A stretch of DNA of 64,000 nt from CAYQNU01 sp964419055 (lineage in GTDB: Bacteria > Bacteroidota > Bacteroidia > Flavobacteriales_D > Parvicellaceae). A model generated the notes under the pieces. It did no database searches and was not told the DNA's origin. It was given only the letters and a program-made list of their open reading frames with translations. The translations under genes were made by a program, and so were the position numbers. How positions within the stretch are numbered: position 1 is the first letter of the stretch; each line of letters opens with the position of its first letter. Location of the stretch: the NCBI GenBank assembly GCA_964419055.1, contig CAYQNU010000001.1, forward strand, positions 310,001 to 374,000, written 5' to 3'. Of the stretch, positions 9,293-17,989 are shown piece after piece.

Positions 9293-10867
9293 TTAATATT
9301 TGCTTACCAAGTCAGCAGCTACTTTCTCCAATGTGTTGGTGATTTCATCTGTTAATTGACCTTTTCTTAATGATTCTAATAGGTTAGCATGTTGAGCTCT
9401 AAGTACTGTTAAATATTGCTCTTCAAATGATTTTATTTTGTTAATCGGAACTTTATTTAACAACGCTTTTGTACCACAATAAATGATGGCAATTTGCTCT
9501 TCTACAGGTAGTGGTGAACCTTCATTTTGTTTCAAAATCTCCACGTTACGAGCTCCTTTTTCAATTACCGATTTAGTTGCAGCATCTAGGTCAGAACCAA
9601 ATTTAGCAAAAGCTTCTAACTCTCTGTATTGAGCTTGATCCAGTTTCAAAGTACCTGCTACTTTTTTCATCGACTTGATTTGTGCGTTACCTCCTACACG
9701 AGATACCGAAATACCTACGTTGATAGCGGGTCTAACACCTGCGTTGAATAAGTTAGATTCCAAGAATATTTGACCATCTGTAATCGAAATTACGTTGGTA
9801 GGAATATAAGCAGAAACGTCACCTGCTTGTGTTTCGATAATAGGAAGTGCGGTTAAAGAACCTCCTCCTTTAACGATTGGTCTTAATGAATCTGGCAAAT
9901 CATTCATTTGTGCAGCAATAGCATCAGACGCGTTGATTTTAGCTGCTCTCTCTAATAATCTAGAGTGCAAGTAAAATACGTCACCTGGGTAAGCCTCACG
10001 ACCTGGTGGTCTTCTTAATAGTAACGAAACCTCACGGTATGCAACTGCTTGTTTTGATAAATCATCAAATACAATTAATGCTGGACGACCAGAATCTCTA
10101 AAGAACTCACCAATTGCAGCTCCTGTAAAAGGAGCATAGAATTGCATTGGTGCTGGATCTGAAGCATTTGCTGCAACAATTACTGTGTAAGCCATAGCTC
10201 CAGCAGCTTCTAATTTATTTACAATACCAGCAACGGTTGATCCTTTTTGACCAATAGCTACATAAATACAAAATACAGGTTGTCCTTTATCGTAAAATTC
10301 TTTTTGATTGATAATGGTATCGATACAAACTGTTGTTTTACCTGTTTGACGGTCACCGATAACCAACTCACGTTGACCTCTACCTACTGGAATCATAGCA
10401 TCGATAGCTTTGATACCTGTTTGTAATGGTTCTGTTACGGGTTGACGGTAAATTACCCCTGGTGCTTTTCTTTCGATTGGCATTTCATATAATTGACCAG
10501 AAATAGGTCCTTTACCATCTATTGGATTACCCAACGTATCCACAACTCTTCCTAATAAGCCTTCACCTACATTAACAGAAGCAATTTTTTTAGTACGTTT
10601 TACAGTATCACCTTCTTTGATTCCGTTTGAAGAACCTAATAATACGGCTCCAACGTTATCTTCTTCCAAGTTCAAGGCAATTCCTTGCAAACCTGTTTCA
10701 AACTCGATTAACTCTCCGTATTGAACACTTGAAAGTCCATAAATACGAGCGATACCATCTCCTACTTGAAGCACGGTACCTACTTCTTCTAATTCAGCTG
10801 CAGATTTGAATCCTGAAAGTTGTTCTCTCAAAATGCTTGATACTTCTGCTGGGTTTATTCCTGCCAT
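9293..10867 (-). CDS. atpA: ATP synthase F1 subunit alpha
   Basis: At 524 residues this is the non-catalytic nucleotide-binding subunit of the F1 hexamer. The Walker A region GDRQTGKTTVCIDTI, the signature PAINVGISVSRVGG and a full-length C-terminal helical domain are all present. The N-terminus (GINPAEVSSILREQLSGF) contacts the delta subunit. The ATG at 10867 is supported by an alignment-typical N-terminus. It lies between atpH (51 bp upstream) and atpG. No truncation or missing motif is seen. Confidence 0.98.
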   Translation of the reverse strand: MAGINPAEVSSILREQLSGFKSAAELEEVGTVLQVGDGIARIYGLSSVQYGELIEFETGLQGIALNLEEDNVGAVLLGSSNGIKEGDTVKRTKKIASVNVGEGLLGRVVDTLGNPIDGKGPISGQLYEMPIERKAPGVIYRQPVTEPLQTGIKAIDAMIPVGRGQRELVIGDRQTGKTTVCIDTIINQKEFYDKGQPVFCIYVAIGQKGSTVAGIVNKLEAAGAMAYTVIVAANASDPAPMQFYAPFTGAAIGEFFRDSGRPALIVFDDLSKQAVAYREVSLLLRRPPGREAYPGDVFYLHSRLLERAAKINASDAIAAQMNDLPDSLRPIVKGGGSLTALPIIETQAGDVSAYIPTNVISITDGQIFLESNLFNAGVRPAINVGISVSRVGGNAQIKSMKKVAGTLKLDQAQYRELEAFAKFGSDLDAATKSVIEKGARNVEILKQNEGSPLPVEEQIAIIYCGTKALLNKVPINKIKSFEEQYLTVLRAQHANLLESLRKGQLTDEITNTLEKVAADLVSKY

Positions 10868-10918
10868 AATTTATGTGTATTAAACTTAGTTTATTTTTAC
10901 TTTTATTTTATTTCTTGA

Positions 10919-11467
10919 TTAATTAACTGAAATTGGTTTTGATAATTGCAACTTCAATGAATTTAATTTTCTTGTTACAGTAGAGTCGATTTGTTTATCT
11001 CCCATTCTAACTATAAAACCACCAATAACCGTTGGGTCAACTTTTTCAACGATTTCTACTTTTAATGAATGATCGGTAACAATTAGTTTCACGATTTCAT
11101 TCAATTGCGAACTGGATAACTTAATAGCTGAAGTAATTTCAACGGTAATAATTTTATTGTATGCTCTGTATTCTTCAATAAAAGAATCGGCTATATCACC
11201 TAAAATACCTTCACGGTGGGTGCTTGAAATTAAATCAAAAAATGAAGCGGTAATGTCGCTGGTTGATTTTGAAAACAAAATAGCAATGATGGCTCTTTTT
11301 TTATCAACCTTTACAATAGGATTGTTTAACAACACCTTTAAATCTCTGCTTGAAGCAATGGTTTCGCTAATAAAAACCATGTCTTTATAAATCGATTCCA
11401 AAGCATTTTTTTCAAGAGCTATGCTCAACAATGACTTTGCGTATCTTTTAGCTGCTAATGAACTCAT
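10919..11467 (-). CDS. atpH: ATP synthase F1 subunit delta
   Basis: The 182-residue OSCP/delta subunit joins the top of F1 to the peripheral b stalk. SLAAKRYAKSLLSIALEKNAL at the N-terminus and VDPTVIGGFIVRMGDKQIDSTV near the C-terminus are the family signatures (RYA.AL and GG..i..gd...D.S). Length is normal. It is placed between atpF and atpA as in most bacterial atp operons. Confidence 0.96.
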   Translation of the reverse strand: MSSLAAKRYAKSLLSIALEKNALESIYKDMVFISETIASSRDLKVLLNNPIVKVDKKRAIIAILFSKSTSDITASFFDLISSTHREGILGDIADSFIEEYRAYNKIITVEITSAIKLSSSQLNEIVKLIVTDHSLKVEIVEKVDPTVIGGFIVRMGDKQIDSTVTRKLNSLKLQLSKPISVN

Positions 11468-11501
11468 GCTGTTTTGTTCTTTTATTAATTCGTATTGACA
11501 A

Positions 11502-12002
11502 TTAATTTAAGGTTACTTCACCCATTAATCCATCTACAAGAGCTTTTTGTTTGTCGTCACTGCTCAATTTCTCTCTAACGATTTTTTCGGCAATTTCAAC
11601 AGAAAGGATAGCTACTTGTGTTTTGATTTCAGAAATCGCAGCTAACTTCTCGTTTTTAATTTCTTCTCTTGCAGAAGCCATTATTCTATCTGATTCAGCA
11701 TTAGCCGCTTTTTTAGCGTCTGAAATCAAACGCTCTTTAGCCTCACGAGCTTCTTTCAACAAGTTGTCTCTTTCTAACAAAGCTGCTTGACGCATTTCTT
11801 CGTTTTGAGATTTTAATTTAGCCATTTCTAATTTGGCACTTTCAGCAGCAGCCAATGCATCTTCAATCTTAGCTTCACGTTCTTTAACCGCCTTAAGAAT
11901 TGGCTTCCAAGCAAATTTGGCCAACAAAAACAATAAAATAACAAAGACCAATGATGTCCAAAACATTAGTCCAATACCGGGTAATACTAAAGGATTATCC
12001 AT
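11502..12002 (-). CDS. atpF: ATP synthase F0 subunit b
   Basis: The 166-residue peripheral stalk subunit has a single N-terminal membrane helix (about 10-30, LMFWTSLVFVILLFLLAKFAW). A long charged, Ala/Lys/Glu-rich dimerising helix follows (KAVKEREAKIEDALAAAESAK onward). Only one b gene is present, so the stalk should be a homodimer. It lies between atpE and atpH. A stem-loop separates it from atpE. Confidence 0.96.
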   Translation of the reverse strand: MDNPLVLPGIGLMFWTSLVFVILLFLLAKFAWKPILKAVKEREAKIEDALAAAESAKLEMAKLKSQNEEMRQAALLERDNLLKEAREAKERLISDAKKAANAESDRIMASAREEIKNEKLAAISEIKTQVAILSVEIAEKIVREKLSSDDKQKALVDGLMGEVTLN

Positions 12003-12045
12003 TTTTATAGTTGATTTAAATAATTACTTTTTTTCAATTAATTTT

Positions 12046-12083
12046 TGTAAAAATAAAAACTTCCGCAGCCAACCGCTGCGGAA
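12046..12083 (-). terminator. Intra-operon hairpin (attenuator-like) between atpE and atpF
   Basis: TTCCGCAGC and GCTGCGGAA form a perfect 9-bp GC-rich stem around a 5-nt loop (12061-12083). On the minus strand it starts 8 bp after the atpE stop and is followed by GTTTTTATTTTTAC. It looks like a partial terminator or an mRNA 3' stabiliser. Either could make atpB-atpE more abundant than downstream genes, which would fit the 8-15 c subunits needed per enzyme. Confidence 0.7.
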
Positions 12084-12091
12084 AAGTTTTA

Positions 12092-12289
12092 TTAGTTTCC
12101 AGCCAAAAGACCAACAACTACTCCGAATAAAGCTACACCTTCTACAAGTGCTGCAGCGATAATCATAGCTGTTTGAATTTTGTTAGCTGCTTCTGGTTGT
12201 CTTGCGATACCGTCCATTGCATGACCTCCGATCATTCCAATACCGATACCTGCACCGATAACTGCGAAACCTGCTCCAATTGCTCCCAT
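12092..12289 (-). CDS. atpE: ATP synthase F0 subunit c
   Basis: The 65-residue proteolipid has two hydrophobic hairpin helices joined by the polar loop ARQPEA, the F1 contact. The first helix has the Gly repeat GAGIGIGMIGG that packs the c-ring. The second helix contains the ion-carrying carboxylate Glu50 (ALVEGVALFG). No obvious Na+-binding Gln/Ser pattern is visible, so proton coupling is the default reading. The protein is short but complete. It lies 41 bp after atpB. Confidence 0.96.
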   Translation of the reverse strand: MGAIGAGFAVIGAGIGIGMIGGHAMDGIARQPEAANKIQTAMIIAAALVEGVALFGVVVGLLAGN

Positions 12290-12330
12290 TTTACTTATTA
12301 TTTATTGGTTATACAAAAAATTACAAATTA

Positions 12331-13428
12331 TTAATGATGTGCTTCTTCAACAGCTGCACCTATAAAAAGCGCAGACAACATAGTAAACACATAGGCCTGT
12401 AAGAAAGCTACTAATAACTCTAATACAGATATAAACAAGGTAAAAGGAACAGAAACTGCACCCATTGCCATATTTTTAAAGATAAACACTAACGAAACTA
12501 AACTCAACACCACAATGTGCCCAGCAGTAATGTTAGCAAACAAACGCACCATTAATGCGAATGGTTTGGTGAATATTCCAATTATTTCAATTGGTGTAAG
12601 GATGATTTTTACAGCAGCAGGCACACCTGGCATCCATAAAACGTGTTCCCAATAATTTTTATTTCCATTAATTAATATCATAATTAACGTCATAAACGCT
12701 AACACCAAGGTTACCGAAATATTACCCGTTAAATTGGCTCCACCTGGAATAATTGGAATCAATCCTAACATATTATTTAGCCAAATAAAGAAAAAGATGG
12801 TCAATAAATAAGGCATAAATTTCTCATATTTATATTTGCTAATGTTTTGTTTTGCAATATCATCACGCACTAACAATACAATGGGTTCTAAAAATGAAGC
12901 AATACCTTTTGGTGCAACTGCCCCATTGGTTTTATAGTGCTTAGCAATTTTCATCACAATGAAGAAAATTAACAAGGCACCTACAAATAATGATAACACG
13001 TTTTTGGTGATTGAAAAATCAAAAGGATAAACTTTTTCACCGTTTTCGATGAAATAAATGTTTTCACCTTTTGGCATTCCTGCTTCATCGTGCTTTTCTA
13101 TGTAATAGGTTTTACCATCAACTTCAGCTTTGTACATGTGCGGATTATCGTGGTCATGTTCAAATTTACTTGACATGAATACTTTCAAACCTCCATCAAT
13201 TAAAATTACAGGAAGAGGCACACTTACGTGGTGATCGTGACCATGCTCGTCTTTTGTTGTGATTAAGTGCCATTCATGTGAGTCAAGAATGTGTTCCAAA
13301 ATTACCGGAACAGGATTGTACGATTTTTCTTCATCAGCATGACCGTGGTCACCTGCAAAAGATATTGAAAAACTGAAAACCGCTAATGCAGTTAAAATGA
13401 AATGTTTATAATCAATTCTCAACTTCAT
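12331..13428 (-). CDS. atpB: ATP synthase F0 subunit a, with His-rich N-terminal extension
   Basis: The C-terminal two thirds is a normal a subunit: PYLLTIFFFIWLNNMLGLIP, the essential Arg in MVRLFANITAGH, and a final helix pair. About 130 residues precede it. They comprise a signal-peptide-like segment (MKLRIDYKHFILTALAVFSF), then a His/Asp/Glu-rich stretch (GDHGHADEE, DEHGHDHHV, EHDHDNPHM). Extended N-termini are common in Bacteroidota a subunits. An upstream ATG at 13497 is in frame, but it lies within the promoter (-33 TTTG at 13495-13498, -7 box at 13468-13475), so translation must begin at 13428. The His clusters suggest metal or proton binding outside the membrane; that is inference. 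Confidence 0.93.
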   Translation of the reverse strand: MKLRIDYKHFILTALAVFSFSISFAGDHGHADEEKSYNPVPVILEHILDSHEWHLITTKDEHGHDHHVSVPLPVILIDGGLKVFMSSKFEHDHDNPHMYKAEVDGKTYYIEKHDEAGMPKGENIYFIENGEKVYPFDFSITKNVLSLFVGALLIFFIVMKIAKHYKTNGAVAPKGIASFLEPIVLLVRDDIAKQNISKYKYEKFMPYLLTIFFFIWLNNMLGLIPIIPGGANLTGNISVTLVLAFMTLIMILINGNKNYWEHVLWMPGVPAAVKIILTPIEIIGIFTKPFALMVRLFANITAGHIVVLSLVSLVFIFKNMAMGAVSVPFTLFISVLELLVAFLQAYVFTMLSALFIGAAVEEAHH

Positions 13429-13467
13429 GTTGATTGGTTTTTTAATAGCAGTATTTGAAATCGGGTG

Positions 13468-13498
13468 CAAAGGTAGGTATTCCAAATTTCTAAACAAA
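13468..13498 (-). promoter_or_regulatory. Primary promoter of the atp operon
   Basis: On the minus strand TTTG (13498-13495), a 19-bp spacer and TACCTTTG (13475-13468) match the Bacteroidota housekeeping promoter. Transcription should start near 13461, about 33 bp before the atpB ATG at 13428. Confidence 0.75.
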
Positions 13499-13626
13499 TG
13501 ATAAATTAAATTTATTTTAATTTTTTTATATGAAATGGGAGAGAATATAGGTCAAGATGAACAAAATATACCTTCTGAATTATATAGCAACGAAAAAACA
13601 GATGCCTTGTTTATATGGAATCGGCA

Positions 13627-14100
13627 TCATATAGAATTACCCGAAGCGATATAAGCAGTTACCGTAATAATCCAAATGATGAGTGCTGAAAGAAAAATAC
13701 CTAATGCATTTGCATAAAACGCCTTTTTTTTGTCAATTTTGAATATATAGGCTGCAATGGTTCCTGCCCATATACCTGTGCCGGGTAGCGGAACTGCAAC
13801 GAAAATCATAAGCCCCCAGAATCCATATTTTTCAACACCTTTTCCCGCACCATTCTTCGCTTTTCGAGCAATATATATGGCCATTTTTTTGTAGGGTTTA
13901 AATCTAAAAAAATACCGATTAGAGGAATCTAAAAAAAGCATTAAAAATGGGTAAACAATGAGGTTGGCTAAAAAACACACCAAAAAAGCAATGTAAATAT
14001 TAATATCATTGTAAATAGCGTAGGGAATACCCACTTTAGATTCCCCAGCAGGTGAGAGACTCCAAAGCATAGCAATGATAATGATGTTTATGGTTTTCAT
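13627..14100 (-). CDS. Small multidrug export family (COG2426/PF06695-like) membrane protein
   Basis: The 157-residue protein has about four membrane helices. Hallmarks of this family are an early LSPAGESKVGIPYAI (P-x-x-E near the first helix) and a central GVEKYGFWGLMIFVAVPLPGTGIWAGTIAAY (P-P-G-T-G-x-W-x-G). The P.PGTG.W.G motif also links it to DedA-like half-transporters. The substrate is unknown, and the multidrug name is historical. It stands alone between the atp promoter and the MFS gene. Confidence 0.8.
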   Translation of the reverse strand: MKTINIIIIAMLWSLSPAGESKVGIPYAIYNDINIYIAFLVCFLANLIVYPFLMLFLDSSNRYFFRFKPYKKMAIYIARKAKNGAGKGVEKYGFWGLMIFVAVPLPGTGIWAGTIAAYIFKIDKKKAFYANALGIFLSALIIWIITVTAYIASGNSI

Positions 14101-14207
14101 AAGAGGAAGGCGAAATTACTTAAATTTTGTGTCCTACGATAAAAAAGTAAGGAATATTCAAAAGATAACCTCGTTTTTGTTAAATGGCTATTTGGTTTCA
14201 ATGGTAA

Positions 14208-15422
14208 TTACACTCGCCTTCTCAATGAGAAATAGCCCCAAGCAATGAAAACAGATAGAATACTGAGCAAAACAAAAAGGGTTTTAAAATCAAACGTCTC
14301 GGCTATGTTCATCCCCAGAGAAGGACCAACAATATGCGACAGTCCGAAGGCTATGGAATAAAACGCCATATATTGACCTCTTTTTTCGGGTGCGGGTTTG
14401 TTCAACGCATAATTGAGCATAAAAGGCATGGCAAAAATCTCAGAAAGGGTAATTACAAAAACAAACGATACGACCATCCAAATGCCCATATGTCCCCAAA
14501 GAATCATCACATAACTCAATGCCATAAATAAGCTTCCTATGGCTACCAAAACCATGGGGCGTTTGTAGTTGGTGAGCGCAGCTATAATAGGCATTTCGAG
14601 AATAAAAACCAATAAACCATTTAACCCCAATATTAATCCAATGGTTTTTTCGTCATAATGAAGCTCATTGAGGTAAACCGGAAAGGTGCTGAACAACTGA
14701 AAAAAAGCGAGACCAAATAAGGCCACTAACAATAAAAAAGTAATGTATTTAGCATCTTGGTAGGCATTTACATGCTTTGTTGGTGCTATATCTTCTGTTA
14801 AAGGAGTATCAATAAGGTCTGAACGGTTCTTTTTGTTTGAATTGTTAGGTAAGTAGTACCAAACTATGGCAGCGGCTATTAAGCAAGTGATGCTATCAAA
14901 AAGAAATATCCATTTAAAATCAGCATAGGCAGCTATCAAACCTCCTAAGGTGGGGCCTAATGAAAAACCTAAATTCATAGCCAATCTGTTTAAAGAAAGT
15001 GACCGTGTTCTGTTTTCAGGTTTGGAGAGCGTAACAATGGCTACTGCATTGGCTGGCCTAAACATATCGGACAAAAAACTAAACCCAAAAATGCAAACAA
15101 TAATGCCATAATAATCCATAACAAACAATAAAGGAATCAACAAAACAGCCGCTCCACTAAGAGAAAAAAGTTGCACGGAAGAATAGCCATACTTATCGGT
15201 GAGCCAACCCCCTACAAAACTACCCAATATACTCCCTACACCATAAAAAGCCATTACAAAACCTGTTTCGGGGAGCGAAAATTGTAATTCTTTAGATAAA
15301 TATAAACTCATAAATGGCAACACCATGGCACCTGTTCGGTTGATGAGCATGGCCAAGCTCAATATCCAAACCTCTTTGGAAAGGCCCGTAAATGAATCTT
15401 TATATATTTTGAGTAATCTCAC
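14208..15422 (-). CDS. MFS transporter
   Basis: The 404-residue protein has twelve predicted membrane helices. The loop 2-3 motif of the major facilitator family is intact (GSFVGGWLTDKYGYSSVQ, G-x-x-x-D-x-x-G). Helix 5 has LGFSLGPTLGGLIAAY, as in the drug:H+ antiporter branch (G-P-x-x-G). It is probably a proton-driven exporter, with an unknown substrate. It starts 16 bp after the stop of the upstream GT-C-like gene and is likely co-transcribed with it. Confidence 0.88.
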   Translation of the reverse strand: MRLLKIYKDSFTGLSKEVWILSLAMLINRTGAMVLPFMSLYLSKELQFSLPETGFVMAFYGVGSILGSFVGGWLTDKYGYSSVQLFSLSGAAVLLIPLLFVMDYYGIIVCIFGFSFLSDMFRPANAVAIVTLSKPENRTRSLSLNRLAMNLGFSLGPTLGGLIAAYADFKWIFLFDSITCLIAAAIVWYYLPNNSNKKNRSDLIDTPLTEDIAPTKHVNAYQDAKYITFLLLVALFGLAFFQLFSTFPVYLNELHYDEKTIGLILGLNGLLVFILEMPIIAALTNYKRPMVLVAIGSLFMALSYVMILWGHMGIWMVVSFVFVITLSEIFAMPFMLNYALNKPAPEKRGQYMAFYSIAFGLSHIVGPSLGMNIAETFDFKTLFVLLSILSVFIAWGYFSLRRRV

Positions 15423-15438
15423 CTTTTATTTGAATTGA

Positions 15439-17175
15439 TTATAGCTCATATATGCTGATTTCCATTTCTTTAATTACTGATTTTTCCTCTTTTCTAAAGT
15501 AACTCATTTTCATTTTGTTGTAATTAAAGGTTGCTCCTTTTATTTCAAACAATAAGCGCCCTTCACCTTTATAGGGTTCAAAACCAACTCCTTTGAAAAT
15601 TTGTTGGCTGTAAAAATACTTGTTTTGACCCAATGTATCCTCTATTATTAGCGCTACCTCATCATCTCCTTTTTCAAATTCAACCTGCATTTCTAGCACT
15701 ACTAAATAGTTGGTCTCTAATCGATATTCGGGCACTAAATCGTTAAATTGTGTCGAGTCTATGTGGTGCGAATCGTTACCCATGGCTTGATTGAAAATAA
15801 CTTTTTTGGTAAAGACTTTAGTTTTGTTGGATGTGTCGTGTTGCTGTATCCACAACAAACCTTTATATTTATCATCTGTTTTGAGAAATGTTTGCCAGTA
15901 ACTTTCATAGTTCATTTCGCTCCAATGCAGAATGTAGTTTTGATATTGATAGGTTTGGATGATGCTTATGTAACTGAACGAAATTAATAGTAATGAAATC
16001 ACCCCTTTTAGAACTGTACTTTTTAACATAAAAAAACTGCTTCCAAATAAGATGATTACACTGTAGTAATCAATCATTACTCGGGAACCATAACTTCCTC
16101 CATAAATCCAGGTCCACCAACTGGAAAGTACATAAACTAACAGACAAAAGAACACTAAGAACGTTCCTATTTTCCAAAAATCCTTTTTAAAAACAAACCC
16201 AATCAATCCGAAAACAACCAGTACTAAAAACACAGGCGCATAAATAAAAAATCCTTTTTGGAAACTGAATAAAAAATCGATAAAGTGCGGCTCTGCAAAA
16301 TTAAATGTTTCGTCCTGATAGGGTTTAACATAGAGTTGTCCTGTTTGAATAAACCAAATCATTGGTTGAATAAAAGCCACAGAAATACAACTCACTACAC
16401 CCAAAAGCAAGGTCTGAAGACGTTTGTTAAATAGGGCTTTAAAATCGGTAATAAACGCATGGCGATTTTCATATAAAAAGGGGATTGCAAAAATGATCAA
16501 TCCGTTAATGGGTCTAATTAAAATGATGATGCCTAGTGTTATACATCCCAAAACAAACCATTTTAAACGCCTTTTGATGCTGTATTTTTGAAATAAATAC
16601 AAAAACAACGTAATGAACGCAAAAGAATAAATGTGGCTAAAGGAAGCTTCGGCATGGGCATAATGCATAATGGATGTACAAAATACAACGGTTAATTGAA
16701 GGGCAATTATCCATGCTAGCTGGATTCCCTTTAATCGAAGCAGTTTTCTTAAAAAATACAAGCCCACAAACAAATAAAAAAGAGCCGCATAAAAAACAAA
16801 ATCCTGATAAATAGCTGAATATCCATCTGGTTTATAGCTTTCCGTATTCAGAGCAATAAGATGTGCTGTAAGAAAAAAAGGTGTTTGAACTAAAGCCGTC
16901 CCAACAAAATATTTGTTTACTTTCCAACCATTTATTTCGGGGTTTATTCCTGTGTTATACTCCTTATGATTGTAAAAATCAGTAATTAACGTATCGGTAT
17001 AGTTGAAATTGAGGTCATGATAAATAAAAGTAGCGGGAAGATAATCGTAATATCCCTTTCCGTCAGCAATAATGACAACCTCTTTTCTTTCAAAATAATT
17101 ATTGAGCAAAATCAGATACAAGAAGATGATTGCCACTTCTTGAAGGAATAAAAATTTAGCCCAATTTAGTTTCAA
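15439..17175 (-). CDS. Polytopic membrane protein, GT-C glycosyltransferase-like
   Basis: The 578-residue protein has about ten membrane helices. The first periplasmic loop carries ADGKGYYDYLPATFIYHDLNF, resembling the acidic catalytic loop of lipid-linked GT-C glycosyltransferases. A helix with SIMHYAHAEASFSHIYSF and a soluble C-terminal beta-rich tail (about 450-578) follow. This pattern is common in Bacteroidota proteins annotated as glycosyltransferase family 39-like or hypothetical. The sugar donor and acceptor are unknown. It lies 28 bp after the CoA-transferase subunit B gene and 16 bp before the MFS gene. Confidence 0.6.
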   Translation of the reverse strand: MKLNWAKFLFLQEVAIIFLYLILLNNYFERKEVVIIADGKGYYDYLPATFIYHDLNFNYTDTLITDFYNHKEYNTGINPEINGWKVNKYFVGTALVQTPFFLTAHLIALNTESYKPDGYSAIYQDFVFYAALFYLFVGLYFLRKLLRLKGIQLAWIIALQLTVVFCTSIMHYAHAEASFSHIYSFAFITLFLYLFQKYSIKRRLKWFVLGCITLGIIILIRPINGLIIFAIPFLYENRHAFITDFKALFNKRLQTLLLGVVSCISVAFIQPMIWFIQTGQLYVKPYQDETFNFAEPHFIDFLFSFQKGFFIYAPVFLVLVVFGLIGFVFKKDFWKIGTFLVFFCLLVYVLSSWWTWIYGGSYGSRVMIDYYSVIILFGSSFFMLKSTVLKGVISLLLISFSYISIIQTYQYQNYILHWSEMNYESYWQTFLKTDDKYKGLLWIQQHDTSNKTKVFTKKVIFNQAMGNDSHHIDSTQFNDLVPEYRLETNYLVVLEMQVEFEKGDDEVALIIEDTLGQNKYFYSQQIFKGVGFEPYKGEGRLLFEIKGATFNYNKMKMSYFRKEEKSVIKEMEISIYEL

Positions 17176-17203
17176 TTATACGCTTTAGGTGGAATAGTTT
17201 AAA

Positions 17204-17863
17204 TTATAATTTCATTTCAGGAACCTCTCCTTCAATGATCAAAGTGGCCTCCGTTAATTTTCTGATTTCATCAACAGAAACACCGGGTGCTCGTTCTACT
17301 AATTTAAATCCTTTCCCTGCAATTACTTCCAATACGGCTAGGTCGGTAACCACTTTTTTTACACAACCCACACCTGTTAAAGGAAGTGTACATTTTTTCA
17401 ATATTTTACTTTCACCGGCTTTGTTGGCATGCATCATTGCTACAATAATATTATCAGCACTGGCCACTAAATCCATAGCGCCTCCCATACCTTTTACCAT
17501 TTTTCCTGGAATTTTCCAATTGGCGATATCCCCATTTTCAGAAACTTCCATAGCACCTAAAACGGTTAGTTGCACGTGTTGTCCTCTAATCATAGCAAAA
17601 CTTGTAGCGCTGTCAAAAAATGCTGCACCTGAACGAGCTGTTATGGTTTGTTTTCCGGCATTAATCAAATCGGCATCCTCTTCTCCTTCAAAAGGAAAAG
17701 GGCCCATTCCTAAAATACCATTTTCAGATTGAAACTCTACTTCAATTCCTTCTGGGATGTAATTGGCTACCAAAGTAGGAATACCTATTCCTAAGTTGAC
17801 ATACCATCCATCTTGTAATTCTTGTGCAATTCTTTTTGCAATTCCTATTTTATCTAGTGCCAT
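17204..17863 (-). CDS. scoB: 3-oxoacid CoA-transferase subunit B
   Basis: The 219-residue protein is the beta subunit of succinyl-CoA:3-ketoacid CoA-transferase, which moves CoA between succinyl-CoA and acetoacetate. The catalytic Glu lies in the family motif SENGILGMGPFP (S-E-N-G). The second signature, KGMGGAMDLVASA, is also present. The N-terminus IAKRIAQELQDGWYVNLGIGIPTLVANY is typical. It lies downstream of subunit A (126 bp), and together they form an alpha2beta2 enzyme. The gap between them holds a diffuse repeat. Confidence 0.94.
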   Translation of the reverse strand: MALDKIGIAKRIAQELQDGWYVNLGIGIPTLVANYIPEGIEVEFQSENGILGMGPFPFEGEEDADLINAGKQTITARSGAAFFDSATSFAMIRGQHVQLTVLGAMEVSENGDIANWKIPGKMVKGMGGAMDLVASADNIIVAMMHANKAGESKILKKCTLPLTGVGCVKKVVTDLAVLEVIAGKGFKLVERAPGVSVDEIRKLTEATLIIEGEVPEMKL

Positions 17864-17989
17864 TTTTTTACTTATTCAGTTGTTTGGTTATTCCGTTTTT
17901 TAGTTTCCGACTGTTTGCTTAGAAGTTGGTTGAAAGGTTATTCAGTTATTTGAAATATTAGCGGGTTTACATAACTTCAAACTTATTAA
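17864..17989. repeat. Dispersed GTT-ATTC-AGTT low-complexity repeat
   Basis: The gap between the two CoA-transferase genes contains degenerate copies of gttattcagttgtttggtt. The same word family recurs at 33716-34090 and 47820-48020. No coding signal is seen. Confidence 0.5.

Noticed and set aside
13535..13654. 39-residue plus-strand frame divergent from atpB
   Set aside because: It overlaps the 3' end of the exporter gene, has no TAnnTTTG box and no recognisable sequence; likely chance.
17235..17732. 165-codon plus-strand frame opposite the CoA-transferase B gene
   Set aside because: It is antisense to a strongly conserved gene and its translation has no family features.
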